Source of the DNA: Planctomycetota bacterium | Lineage (GTDB): Bacteria; Planctomycetota; UBA8742; UBA2392 | Assembly (NCBI GenBank): GCA_019912315.1 | Contig: JAIOJA010000023.1 | Coordinates: 62,001-126,000, forward strand | Direction: 5' to 3' | DNA length: 64,000 bases | Shown here: positions 8,679 through 15,871 of the stretch, in pieces | How positions within the stretch are numbered: the stretch's first letter is position 1 | How the letters are laid out: every line of letters begins with the position of its first letter | Position numbers and translations under genes: made by a program | Notes under the pieces: generated by a model | Told to the model about the DNA's origin: nothing | Seen by the model: only the letters and a program-made list of their open reading frames with translations | Database searches by the model: none

Positions 8679-9535
8679 CACGACCAGCAATTCTTGCCCA
8701 CGGCGGCGCAGGCGCGCCGAATGAGGATTCCGACGGGCCGCTTGCCGCCTGCGAGCACGCAGCGACGTTCTTGGTCGACGGGCAGCCGGATGGCGCCCTG
8801 CGCGCGGTAATCGAAGCGGCCGTCATTCTCGAAAACGACGAGCGCTTTAATGCCGGTACGGGGGCGAACTATCGCCTCGACGGCAGCCTTCAGATGGACG
8901 CGATTCTCGCTACCAGCGATGGGCGCATTGGAAGTGTGGCGGCCATTGAACGCGTGCGCAACCCGATTCGGGTCGCGCGTCTCGTGATCGACAGCCCGCA
9001 CGTCATGCTGTGCGGCGACGGCGCGACGCAGTTTGCGCACACGCGTGGAATCGCGGACGACCCGCCCCTGACGGACAAAGCCCGCAAGCGCATGGAAGCA
9101 GCCCTGGAACGCCTGAAGTCCGGTGAAGTCCGTCCCACAGAACAGAAGTGGCGCGGCAAGGACATGCACGGGACAATCGGCGCCGTCGCCCGCGCGGCCG
9201 ACGGTACGTTCGCCGTGTCGTGCAGCACCGGCGGCACCAGCATGATGCTGCGCGGACGCGTCGGCGACTCACCCATCTTCGGCGCAGGCGTGATGTGCGG
9301 CCCGGCCGGGGCGGTCTGCGCCACGGGCGACGGCGAAGAGATTATTCGACGACTTGCATCCATGCGTGTCTACATGCGCATCGAGCAAGGCGACCACCCG
9401 CAAGCCGCCTGCGAGGCGGTTGTGAAAGAGATTCCGGCGCCTTATACGGTTGGGTTCATTGCCGTTTCGAAAGACGCACACGGCATGTCAGCCACAGCAG
9501 ACAAGATGGCCAGGGGCGCCAAAGAACTGACCTGA
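8675..9535 (+). CDS. Isoaspartyl peptidase / L-asparaginase (Ntn-hydrolase family)
   Basis: 286 residues. Family members hydrolyse isoaspartyl dipeptides and asparagine after autoproteolysis that exposes a threonine nucleophile. The sequence shows an N-terminal HGGAG, the NAGTGANYRLDGSLQMDA block typical of the alpha subunit, and the cleavage site HGTIGAVA (Thr near residue 166), followed by STGG(T)S and GRVGDSPIFGAG. The ATG at 8675 overlaps the preceding stop. This start begins directly at the conserved hydrophobic strand, with no signal peptide, so a cytoplasmic enzyme is expected. Confidence 0.88.
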   Translation: MTRPAILAHGGAGAPNEDSDGPLAACEHAATFLVDGQPDGALRAVIEAAVILENDERFNAGTGANYRLDGSLQMDAILATSDGRIGSVAAIERVRNPIRVARLVIDSPHVMLCGDGATQFAHTRGIADDPPLTDKARKRMEAALERLKSGEVRPTEQKWRGKDMHGTIGAVARAADGTFAVSCSTGGTSMMLRGRVGDSPIFGAGVMCGPAGAVCATGDGEEIIRRLASMRVYMRIEQGDHPQAACEAVVKEIPAPYTVGFIAVSKDAHGMSATADKMARGAKELT

Positions 9536-9577
9536 CCTTGACCCGTCAAGGGTGTCTGGCACACTCGCAGTTGACGC

Positions 9578-9654
9578 GTGCCCGTAGCTCAGCCGGATAG
9601 AGCAGCTGCCTTCTAAGCAGCCGGTCGGAGGTTCGAGTCCTCCCGGGCACGCCA
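9578..9654 (+). tRNA. tRNA-Arg (TCT anticodon), integration target
   Basis: Complete cloverleaf: acceptor GTGCCCG/CGGGCAC, D-arm GCTC/GAGC, anticodon arm GCTGC-CTTCTAA-GCAGC, T-arm GGAGG-TTCGAGT-CCTCC, and an encoded CCA. The anticodon TCT reads AGA/AGG. The 3' 45 bases of the gene are duplicated at 17391-17435, so integration left an intact tRNA. Confidence 0.96.
9610..9654 (+). repeat. attL: 45-bp direct repeat in the tRNA-Arg 3' half
   Basis: Positions 9610-9654 are identical to 17391-17435 over 45 bases, running from the anticodon loop to the CCA end of tRNA-Arg. The flanks diverge immediately on both sides. This is the expected outcome of site-specific integration by a tyrosine recombinase into a tRNA gene. 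Confidence 0.93.
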
Positions 9655-9663
9655 GCCTAAACA

Positions 9664-9702
9664 AAGCGGGTTCCAAGCCGATTGGAGCCCGCTTGCTTTT
9701 TT
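9664..9702 (+). terminator. Intrinsic terminator just inside the element, downstream of tRNA-Arg
   Basis: Stem AAGCGGGTTCC / GGAGCCCGCTT with a 9-base loop (one G:T pair) followed after GC by six Ts. It lies 10 bp past the attL core, so it is element DNA. It can end tRNA-Arg transcription, replacing the host hairpin now displaced to 17433-17453. Confidence 0.8.
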
Positions 9703-9706
9703 AGCC

Positions 9707-9727
9707 GTGTCCCCCCTTGTGTCCCCC
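9707..9727 (+). repeat. Paired 9-mer GTGTCCCCC, 12-bp spacing (site A)
   Basis: GTGTCCCCC starts at 9707 and again at 9719. This is the same pair, with the same 12-bp spacing, as at 12605, 15759 and 17248. It lies 53 bp from the attL core, a position where integrase arm-type sites are often found. Confidence 0.7.
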
Positions 9728-9958
9728 TTGGCCGGCGTTCGGGTCGGGAAAGTGGAACGCGCGCGCAAACTCTCAGAGCCGTCAACTGTCAACACGGCTT
9801 CACAGGCGGCTTTGCGCGTTGACACGTCAGCAGCCCCTAAAGACAGGTTTGGACTAGCGCGCGAAAACGACCGCCACAGTTCGCCCAGGAACGCGCGGCG
9901 CACGTTGGGGCGGGGTGAACTACCTTGTTGAACAGACGGAATCTAGCGGGTTGCCGAT

Positions 9959-10405
9959 CTAGTACCCGTCTGACTTCCTCAACGTCTCGAAGTCGGTAGG
10001 CGGGCCGGGGTCTCGCACGGACGCGCTCTTGGCTATCGCGCATTCCTTGCCGATGGTCTTGAGTAGCTCGCCCAAGTCGTCGTCGCTCGCCCGTGACAGC
10101 TTGGCTATGTCGCCTTGCCACTCGCCGGTCAGCGTCACCATTTTGCGCGCCATCACGCGCAAACCATCTGCGTCCTGTTCACCGCGTAGCAGGCGGCCTA
10201 TTTCGTACTTGATAACGCCGATCTCTACACCGTCGCGCTTGGCTATCGTCCGCAATTCCTCGACGGTCAGATGATTCAAAACGCGTTCGGTTAGCCCCTT
10301 ACCACCGGGGCTCCGGTGTACGGCATCGGCCAACGATTGCAGCAGCTCGAAAGCCCGCTCGGCTTCCTCTGGCGTCTCCAAATCCGCGAGTAGTTCAACG
10401 TCCAT
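9959..10405 (-). CDS. Unknown element protein (148 aa)
   Basis: 148 residues, largely helical and charged, with no signal peptide or membrane segment. It starts 11 bp inside the DUF5681-like gene, so the two are probably translated together as the last genes of the element operon. I recognise no domain. Because DUF5681 genes often sit beside phage small-terminase genes, a packaging-type or DNA-binding role is conceivable, but nothing in the sequence proves it. The ~300 bp between this gene and attL hold only the tRNA terminator, the paired 9-mer and a TTGACACGTCAG half-palindrome. Confidence 0.6.
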   Translation of the reverse strand: MDVELLADLETPEEAERAFELLQSLADAVHRSPGGKGLTERVLNHLTVEELRTIAKRDGVEIGVIKYEIGRLLRGEQDADGLRVMARKMVTLTGEWQGDIAKLSRASDDDLGELLKTIGKECAIAKSASVRDPGPPTDFETLRKSDGY

Positions 10406-10685
10406 TGGCTTTCACTTTCGCAATTAGGGATTGGAACAGGTCGGCGGTGTCGTCACCGTCCACGTCGTCAAGTGTTGCGGTCGGTCCTAGAACGCGATCC
10501 AGCACAACGCGGCAGGCGCTCACGTCGCCCTCTGCCGCCTTTTCGAGTAGCGCATTCCAGACACGGGCGAGAACATCATCCGTCGTCAATTCACGCAGCA
10601 CACGCAACTTGGACGCCACGCCGCGCGGCTTGCCTGCCGGGTTTCCGCTCTGACCTTTGCGCCATGATGTTGAACTAGCGGCCAT
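10395..10685 (-). CDS. DUF5681-like protein
   Basis: 96 residues. The N-terminus carries KGQSGNPAGKPRG (residues 10-22), the hallmark of the DUF5681 family, which occurs in phages, prophages and other mobile elements. The remainder is a short helical domain with several Asp residues. Start ATG at 10685. The stop overlaps the following gene and the start region overlaps the 3' end of the preceding small ORF by 11 bp. The biochemical function of the family is not established. Confidence 0.75.
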   Translation of the reverse strand: MAASSTSWRKGQSGNPAGKPRGVASKLRVLRELTTDDVLARVWNALLEKAAEGDVSACRVVLDRVLGPTATLDDVDGDDTADLFQSLIAKVKANGR

Positions 10686-10902
10686 TGCCTACTCCGTGGT
10701 TACAGGGTGTTGCAGGGCATTCCTCGCGTTCACCGGGTCGGAACAGTGGAGCCCGTCGCGGTGTCAGTTCAAGCAGACACGGGCGGTTGCGCCCTGCCTG
10801 CTGTTTGATCTTCACTTCATGCGTCAGACTCAATCCCGGCGGCGCTGGGCGGCGGGTGCCGTCGCTTTCGATGATCTCGTTTCTTGCGTCGTCTATCAGC
10901 AT
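10675..10902 (-). CDS. Small unknown element protein
   Basis: 75 residues if the ATG at 10902 is used; it has AAAGGG just upstream. A longer reading frame continues upstream to 11052 but would run through the long inverted repeat at 10922-10998, so the shorter form is preferred. The protein is basic in its C-terminal half with two cysteines. No domain is recognised. Coding status is moderately supported by its place in the compact operon and its overlap with the DUF5681-like gene. Confidence 0.4.
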   Translation of the reverse strand: MLIDDARNEIIESDGTRRPAPPGLSLTHEVKIKQQAGRNRPCLLELTPRRAPLFRPGEREECPATPCNHGVGNGR

Positions 10903-10921
10903 CGGTCCCTTTGTGTGCTGC

Positions 10922-10998
10922 CCTTCCGGGGGCGGCCTTGGGGCTGCTCGGCAGGCTGGGCGGCTTGCCGTTACAGGTGCCAGCTTGCCCCCGGAAGG
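10922..10998. repeat. Perfect 12-bp inverted repeat with structured spacer
   Basis: CCTTCCGGGGGC at 10922-10933 is exactly complementary to 10987-10998. The 53-base spacer can itself fold (GGCAGGC with GCTTGCC). It lies between two small genes on the minus strand. It could be an attenuator, a protein-binding site or a packaging/origin structure. Confidence 0.55.
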
Positions 10999-11074
10999 CG
11001 AGTCACGCGGGGCTGCGCTACGGCCCGTGAGTGTGCGGACAAGCTGGAACAATGCCCCGCCTGCCCCGCGTGAT

Positions 11075-11314
11075 TCACACCGTCACCAAATCCAGCGGGT
11101 CAACGCCAAACTCGGCACAGTCACACGCGCCGATTTCGCATTCGTCCGCAACATCGGCGTCAACGTCGCTCGCGTGACTCCAGTTCATCGCCGCATATTC
11201 CAGAGGCGACACACCACATGCGCGCATCTGGTTGCACTCAGCAACCAGTCGCCGGGCTTTCAGGTGTGCGCGGGGGTCAGTGGCGGCAAGCCTCTTGAGT
11301 TCATCAACAGTCAT
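11075..11314 (-). CDS. Small acidic element protein
   Basis: 79 residues, acidic towards the C-terminus, with four cysteines (MRACG, ECEIGACDC). No known domain. The ATG at 11314 comes 2 bp after the stop of the upstream 129-aa gene, typical of operon spacing. The Cys cluster could bind a metal, but the spacing does not match a zinc ribbon I know. Confidence 0.5.
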   Translation of the reverse strand: MTVDELKRLAATDPRAHLKARRLVAECNQMRACGVSPLEYAAMNWSHASDVDADVADECEIGACDCAEFGVDPLDLVTV

Positions 11315-11316
11315 GG

Positions 11317-11706
11317 TCAGACCGTCACTTTCACCGGCTCAGGCATGGTGTAGCTCGACTGCGCGGCGTAGCTTTCGCTCGGCCACAAGTGCCCGCAGTT
11401 CATATGCACACCAGCAAAGTGTAGGACGTGCGCCACGGCCCACTGACTGCGCGCGTCCGGCAGTTTGAAGCACGCACCGACACACCGGTTCTGAAACTCG
11501 GGGCGCTGCTTGTCGTGCAGCATCGCTTTCAGGCGCGGGGCGTGCATGGCAATCTGCATTGCGCCGTTGTACGCGCGGTGTCTATCTGCATTGCGGCAGG
11601 GCTCATCAAGCGCATCGGCAAGCAGGCGCACGACCTTTACGGCGTCCGGTGCTTTGCCTGAACACTCAGCTTCGATCTTCTGAACCAGCTTCGTTACATC
11701 GGCCAT
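11317..11706 (-). CDS. Unknown element protein (129 aa)
   Basis: 129 residues from the ATG at 11706, which has AAGGAACGAAG upstream. A longer frame reaching 11868 would read through a strong hairpin (11729-11760) and the promoter region, so it was rejected. The N-terminal half is helical; the C-terminal half contains Cys and His residues (NRCVGACFKL, MNCGH) that might bind a metal. No family is recognised. It is the first gene after the AT-rich control region 11821-11884, so it may be an early or regulatory protein. Confidence 0.55.
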   Translation of the reverse strand: MADVTKLVQKIEAECSGKAPDAVKVVRLLADALDEPCRNADRHRAYNGAMQIAMHAPRLKAMLHDKQRPEFQNRCVGACFKLPDARSQWAVAHVLHFAGVHMNCGHLWPSESYAAQSSYTMPEPVKVTV

Positions 11707-11728
11707 GATCTTCGTTCCTTTGTGCTTC

Positions 11729-11760
11729 CCCCGGCCCCGCCATTGGCGGCAGGGCCGGGG
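11729..11760. repeat. Strong hairpin in the 5' leader of the 129-aa gene
   Basis: CCCCGGCCC (11729-11737) pairs with GGGCCGGGG (11752-11760), and the inner bases CGCC-ATT-GGCG extend the stem with a small bulge. It sits between the promoter at 11828-11857 and the start codon at 11706 on the minus strand. There is no T-run, so it is more likely a leader structure than a terminator. Confidence 0.55.
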
Positions 11761-11827
11761 TTGAAATCCGCCGGGCTTGGACTGGCGGCGGGTCGGTTGT
11801 GTTGAGGTGTCCAAGCCTCTTGCTACT

Positions 11828-11857
11828 AGTGTATTTCGCAAGCATTTGCTTTCGCAA
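11828..11857 (-). promoter_or_regulatory. Candidate sigma70 promoter in AT-rich control region
   Basis: On the minus strand TTGCGA (11857-11852), 18 bp, TACACT (11833-11828). It lies in a markedly AT-rich stretch with a repeated TTTCGCAAG (11834 and 11850) and, 16 bp upstream of the -35, the palindrome TTGACGGGTCAA. It would transcribe the genes from 11706 to 9959. Confidence 0.45.
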
Positions 11858-11872
11858 GTAGTTTGCAAAATG

Positions 11873-11884
11873 TTGACGGGTCAA
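11873..11884. promoter_or_regulatory. Palindrome TTGACGGGTCAA, candidate operator
   Basis: 12-bp dyad next to the candidate promoter 11828-11857. Other copies matching TTGACNNGTCAA are at 5809, 9538, 14065, 14659 and 22167, with one-mismatch forms at 9819 and 15719 and a two-mismatch form near 14879. The match at this site is also part of the 3' end of the gene 11881-12072. Confidence 0.4.
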
Positions 11885-12072
11885 CGGTCCCACGGTTTGA
11901 CGGGCGGCGACGGCTCCGGCGGCTCGCCCAGGGCGACACGCAACCGCTCACGCGCGGCCACAACTTCCGGCCACGGAATGCCAGCGTAACGGGCGCGGCA
12001 GTATGCGCGGGCTGCCGTCTCGATGCGCTCCAACTCACTCCGCGATTGCGTGCGTGCTTCAGGCTCTTGCAT
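11881..12072 (-). CDS. Small charged element protein (63 aa)
   Basis: 63 residues from the ATG at 12072, which has GAAAGGGA about 8 bases upstream; an alternative GTG lies at 12090. The start overlaps the 3' end of the zinc-ribbon primase gene by 14 bp. The sequence is Arg/Glu-rich and helical, ending in a Pro-rich tail. No family is recognised. The overlap and the RBS support coding. Confidence 0.5.
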   Translation of the reverse strand: MQEPEARTQSRSELERIETAARAYCRARYAGIPWPEVVAARERLRVALGEPPEPSPPVKPWDR

Positions 12073-12571
12073 GGTTCGATTCCCTTTCACGAATGAGTTT
12101 CAGCAGGCGGCGGGCTTCGGCGTTTGCCTGCCGGGGCGACAACCCGCCGTCGATAACCAGAATGGCGCGGCGTTCGCGCAGAAAGTCGGCGTAATAGGCG
12201 CGCATGGGGTCCACGTCGCCCAGGTTGATCGGCGGGGTGTTCCGGGTAGGGGTCGGGCGTTCGGCGCGCTTAGGGGGCGTTTCTGCGCGTCCTAGATAGC
12301 CTCCGGCCTCAAGGTACCGGGTCGTTTCGCCCTTTTCGTCGAGGTTGTGCCCGTCAATCCGCATAGACCAATGCAGGGCGTCCCCCGATGCCTTGCACTG
12401 GCGACACCACGCACGGCCCCGGGCTGGCCACACACAAAAGCGATCATTGCCCCCGCACAGTGGACACGGCCCGTGATGTTCCTTGCCGGTGCGCTTCAAG
12501 TCGTGCCTGTTGAATACGTCCAAAATTGGATGATCGGCGTTGAACATTCCTATCGCGTCGGCAAGAGTCAC
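12059..12571 (-). CDS. Zinc-ribbon primase subunit (P4/T7-type Prim_Zn_Ribbon)
   Basis: About 170 residues from the GTG at 12571 (AAGGCGG upstream); an upstream GTG at 12625 would encode the paired 9-mer repeat, so it is less likely. Residues ~35-65 have CPLCGGNDRF followed by WCRQC, the C-x2-C ... C-x2-C zinc ribbon of phage-type primases, which reads the template initiation site. There is no TOPRIM or helicase domain in this gene; those are in the gene just upstream. The pair therefore looks like a primase split into two polypeptides. The C-terminal part is Pro-rich then helical. Confidence 0.78.
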   Translation of the reverse strand: MTLADAIGMFNADHPILDVFNRHDLKRTGKEHHGPCPLCGGNDRFCVWPARGRAWCRQCKASGDALHWSMRIDGHNLDEKGETTRYLEAGGYLGRAETPPKRAERPTPTRNTPPINLGDVDPMRAYYADFLRERRAILVIDGGLSPRQANAEARRLLKLIRERESNHARA

Positions 12572-12604
12572 TGGGCCGCCTTTTCCGTACTTGCCGGAAA
12601 ATAT

Positions 12605-12625
12605 GGGGGACACGGCGGGGGACAC
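12605..12625 (-). repeat. Paired 9-mer GTGTCCCCC, 12-bp spacing (site B)
   Basis: On the plus strand GGGGGACAC starts at 12605 and 12617. It lies in the 156-bp gap between the two primase genes, in opposite orientation to sites A and D. It is a possible iteron-like replication or regulatory site. Confidence 0.65.
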
Positions 12626-12727
12626 GGCGTTGTTGTCTGCCTGCTTGGAATACGCCTACTATCCCTCTGTTTAGGCGCTCTAGGTAGTTTCAGTAGACAA
12701 CTCGGACACACTGCTAACTTAGCGGCA

Positions 12728-14722
12728 TCACGCATCGCGGCCCCCTTCCGCAAGCCGCACTGTGTTTCGGTCAACCCAAGCGGCAAAGCCCAGCTCAGCC
12801 AATTCAGCCACCAACTCACGGGCGGTTTGAACACCGTCGCGGCAGGGTCGGACGTATGCCACCAACTCGCGCAGTTCGATATGCCGGTTTCGATTCTTGC
12901 GAATGTACGCCAGCACCGTGCGGGCCTCGGGTGTTCCGGTGAATCCATCACCGAAAATGTAGACGGCGGAATCTTCGCAGTATTGCCAAGCTGCCTTGGC
13001 TGCGCTCAGGTGCTGAACATCCAGCGCCGGACTGCAATCCAGCGCCGCGAACAACATCGCAAGTCGAACGATGTACGGGGCTGCGCGCTCCGTAACTAAT
13101 CCCGGGCGGCCCGTGATCTTGCGTTTGCCAAGCTCGTGATACAGGTCGTCCCACCGTTCACCAGCCTCGGGCGTCCAGTTGAACACTCGGCCTCTTGCAC
13201 CTAACACGGCCTCGCGCAAGCGCACCGCGAAGGGCAGTAAGATTTCGGAGTTCATGCGCGGCGGGCGCGGAAGCAGCCGCGACCGTTCAACGAATGGCCA
13301 CAGGAAACGGTTTGCGAATCCGTTGAAGATGGAACACGAATCCAGCAGCTCGCGCAGTTCCTCAAGTGTGATGTTGCCTAGGATGTTCACATGCGGGCGG
13401 GTCGTCTGGTATCCGTCACGCTTTACCAACGGCCCCCAGGTGTGCCCGTCGTAGAAGGCGCGCAAGCCCTCGGACAGTGTGTTGCCCTCGCGCTGATTCA
13501 TGCGAAGCACGGCGCCAAACTCAGACTGGACAATCAGCAGGCGCTTATCCGGCTCGCCGGGGTCTATGATCGGCTCACCGTCTGCCTCCCCCCTTTTCGT
13601 TCGCTTGCGTCCAACTTCGCGCTCATCACGGATGCGGAAGCCCAGCCCCTCGGCAGTAGACAGTCCGCCTTCGTGCGAGTTCGGAGTTCGGGGACGTTGC
13701 AGAACGGACTGAGTGTCCAGGTCTGCACTCGCGCACACCTCGCGCCCATCGTCGGCGTCGGCGCCGATCTGCGCCAGGGCGCGCACCGGGTCATAGGATG
13801 AACCCTTGCGTCCTTCACTAGTCGGTCCGCAAAGCACCGTGAACAATCGGCAGTGATGTTTGCCAGCGCCCACAAAGTAGACAGGCGCTTCGAGGTCCGC
13901 ACCCATGCACGCGGCGGCATACGGAAGCAGGCTGAACAACACCCCCGCGTCGCAGGCTTCCGTGTAGGGGCGGCACGCCTTCACAAACTCGCCCGCGAAG
14001 CCGTACAGGGCGGCAGGGTCTAAGCGCGGCTTGCCGTCGCGCTTGGCTTCGGTGGGCTCTGGCGTTGACACGTCAACGTGCGGCGCGGCTTCTAGGAGGG
14101 CGTCAAGTTCGGCCCGTCCGTTGCCTTCCTTTATGAAGTCAAACGGGTCCGCCGTGTCCCCCAGGTGTGCCCATGCCTCGGCGGACGCAAGCCGAACATC
14201 GGCCCCGGCTGCCTTGAGTCGTTCCGCCAGTGTGCGGGCGTGCTTGCGCCCGGGCTTGTCGGCATCGGGCAAGACGTAGACGGTGCGGCCCTTGAATCGT
14301 TCAAGGTCACTGCCTCGCGCTCTCAGCCACGTATCAAGGTTCCCGGTGCCGCCTGGCGTCGTGGTGGCGGTGTAGCCTAGCTCGCGCAAGGCGTCGGCAT
14401 TCTTTTCACCCTCGACAAAGAGCGCCGGGACGTGGGTGTCTAGTTCATGCTGGCAGTACAGCGGCAACGTGCCGCCTGCCAGCCCCGGGAGGTACTCGCC
14501 CGCGTCCCAACGATATTGGACGAATGCTTTGCGCTTGGGGTCCAGTGTGCCCGCTTCATGCCGGGCGACCGCATAGATGGGCAGCCCCTCCGCGTCGTGG
14601 TAGCACCACACTGCGGATGGCGCAGAACCCTTGTAAATAAAGCCTTCGGGCAGTAGCATTGACTTGTCAAGTGCAACTCCGCCCGCGCCCCCTTTGGGGG
14701 CGTCGGTGTTTGTGGGGCACAT
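12728..14722 (-). CDS. TOPRIM primase / DUF3987-like helicase
   Basis: 664 residues. A TOPRIM domain lies at residues ~98-175, with LFVEGEK (101-107) and the metal-binding VLPDADKPG (149-157). It is followed by a DUF3987-like helicase/primase region with a Walker-A-like GPTSEGRKGSS (299-309), LLIVQSEFG, and a C-terminal winged-helix-like part. Such proteins initiate replication of plasmids, phages and satellites. The zinc ribbon normally found N-terminal is missing and is supplied by the separate downstream gene. The ATG overlaps the stop of the HTH gene (TAATG). Walker A lacks the standard GKS/T, as is usual in this family. Confidence 0.8.
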   Translation of the reverse strand: MCPTNTDAPKGGAGGVALDKSMLLPEGFIYKGSAPSAVWCYHDAEGLPIYAVARHEAGTLDPKRKAFVQYRWDAGEYLPGLAGGTLPLYCQHELDTHVPALFVEGEKNADALRELGYTATTTPGGTGNLDTWLRARGSDLERFKGRTVYVLPDADKPGRKHARTLAERLKAAGADVRLASAEAWAHLGDTADPFDFIKEGNGRAELDALLEAAPHVDVSTPEPTEAKRDGKPRLDPAALYGFAGEFVKACRPYTEACDAGVLFSLLPYAAACMGADLEAPVYFVGAGKHHCRLFTVLCGPTSEGRKGSSYDPVRALAQIGADADDGREVCASADLDTQSVLQRPRTPNSHEGGLSTAEGLGFRIRDEREVGRKRTKRGEADGEPIIDPGEPDKRLLIVQSEFGAVLRMNQREGNTLSEGLRAFYDGHTWGPLVKRDGYQTTRPHVNILGNITLEELRELLDSCSIFNGFANRFLWPFVERSRLLPRPPRMNSEILLPFAVRLREAVLGARGRVFNWTPEAGERWDDLYHELGKRKITGRPGLVTERAAPYIVRLAMLFAALDCSPALDVQHLSAAKAAWQYCEDSAVYIFGDGFTGTPEARTVLAYIRKNRNRHIELRELVAYVRPCRDGVQTARELVAELAELGFAAWVDRNTVRLAEGGRDA

Positions 14723-14937
14723 TATGCGGCCCCCTGTTCAAGCAGCGCGATCAATGACGCCTTGAGTATCCGCGCAGCCCCGGTCTTGCCGGGCGTCAAC
14801 TTCACTTTGCGGATGCGGCCTAATGCTGCCCATCGGTCGATAGTGCGGCGGTCAACACCCAGGGCATCGGCGGCCTGTTGACAGGTTAATACATCGGGGA
14901 GGTCCGCCAGTGCGGCGGCAAGCCAAACGATTTTCAA
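14722..14937 (-). CDS. Small HTH protein (excisionase / MerR-like HTH_17)
   Basis: About 71 residues from a TTG at 14937 that has GGAG 9 bases upstream; the frame is open to a GTG at 14973, whose translation (Trp/Phe/Cys-rich) looks non-native. The core LTCQQAADALGVDRRTIDRWAALGRI is a typical excisionase-family helix-turn-helix, followed by the KVKLTPGKTGAARIL beta-wing. It probably acts as excisionase or regulator of the element. The start is uncertain and the family is fairly clear. Confidence 0.72.
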   Translation of the reverse strand: MKIVWLAAALADLPDVLTCQQAADALGVDRRTIDRWAALGRIRKVKLTPGKTGAARILKASLIALLEQGAA

Positions 14938-15006
14938 TTCAAGACTCCAACACAGAAACCAGAATCCGGCCACGCGGCACGGGTCAACGGTATTCGTGTT
15001 GGTTGA

Positions 15007-15582
15007 TTAGGCTGCTGCCGCAAAGCGGCTCAGTCGTGCGCCGGATTCGGCGTCGGAAGGAACTATCTTGTATAGATCAGGCGGGCCGGTTTTCTGGACC
15101 GCCCCGGATTGTTCGGCAAGGTGGTCAACGCACCCTTGAGCGAATATCTCCCCGCCCCAAGCGCGGGCGAGGTCGAGTAGCAGCGACGGCAGTATGTTCT
15201 CGATGCCGTCGCGGGTTTCCTCCGCAGGGGTCGCCAGGTTGCGCCAGTAGTCGAACGCCATGTTGCAAGCCCGCCAGGATTTTTCCCAAGCGGCATGTGC
15301 TTCCGCGTCCGAGTAGTCCGGTTCGGCGTCAAGCATCGCGGTCTGAATATCGTCCTGAATGAAACCGAGAACGGTTTTCGCGCTCATGGCTAAATGACCG
15401 GCAGCTTCGTAGTCACTGAAAAGAAGTGCGAGCTTGCGGGTAACGGAATCACGGGCGGTAGGATAGTGACGCTCAACAACTTCGATGATTTCAGCCGTGA
15501 CAGTACGCATCACCCCTCTGGCGTGCGCGAGGCGCTGCCGGGCGGCGTGAAGATCAAAGCGGGGTTGGAAGTCGCGCAGCAT
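15007..15582 (-). CDS. Unknown element protein (191 aa)
   Basis: 191 residues, mostly alpha-helical and acidic, with no membrane segment. The ATG is at 15582. It is separated from the HTH gene by 69 bp and from the integrase by a 290-bp gap containing a terminator, a paired 9-mer and TTGAC-type motifs. It is thus probably the first gene of the replication operon. No domain is recognised. Confidence 0.6.
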   Translation of the reverse strand: MLRDFQPRFDLHAARQRLAHARGVMRTVTAEIIEVVERHYPTARDSVTRKLALLFSDYEAAGHLAMSAKTVLGFIQDDIQTAMLDAEPDYSDAEAHAAWEKSWRACNMAFDYWRNLATPAEETRDGIENILPSLLLDLARAWGGEIFAQGCVDHLAEQSGAVQKTGPPDLYKIVPSDAESGARLSRFAAAA

Positions 15583-15758
15583 GTCCTCAAGTTTACCGCC
15601 ACACCCAAACCTAGCGCAACATTTCCAAACCGAAATACACTAACAAGGCTTCCACATGCCGCATGCAGTGGGCGACGTGTCAACGCCAGAACCCGCTTGG
15701 AATACGCTTGTTGACGGTTGACGGGTCTAAGCATTCGTGCCGCGTTTCATCCCGTCTT

Positions 15759-15778
15759 GGGGACACAGAGGGGGACAC
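15759..15778 (-). repeat. Paired 9-mer GTGTCCCC(C), 12-bp spacing (site C)
   Basis: Plus strand GGGGACAC-AGA-GGGGGACAC, ACAC at 15763 and 15775. It lies in the intergenic region upstream of the 191-aa gene and beyond the integrase terminator, in the same orientation as site B. Confidence 0.65.
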
Positions 15779-15801
15779 GCCCGTTTGTGCGCGAAAAGGA
15801 A

Positions 15802-15843
15802 ACCGGCCCGGAGTCAATGCAGGGCGCATGTTTCCGGGCCGGT
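15802..15843 (-). terminator. Intrinsic terminator of the integrase gene
   Basis: An 11-bp perfect stem (ACCGGCCCGGA / TCCGGGCCGGT) with a 20-base loop starts 28 bp past the integrase stop. On the minus strand it is followed by the T-rich TTTCCTTTTC. Confidence 0.65.
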
Positions 15844-15871
15844 AGCTGAACCACAGGCAAACTGCTTGGAA

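Noticed and set aside
10903-11052. Upstream extension of the small gene 10675-10902
   Set aside because: It would translate the long inverted repeat; the ATG at 10902 has its own RBS.
12572-12625. Extra N-terminus of the zinc-ribbon primase (GTG at 12625)
   Set aside because: These codons are simply the paired 9-mer repeat; a GTG with RBS at 12571 is better.
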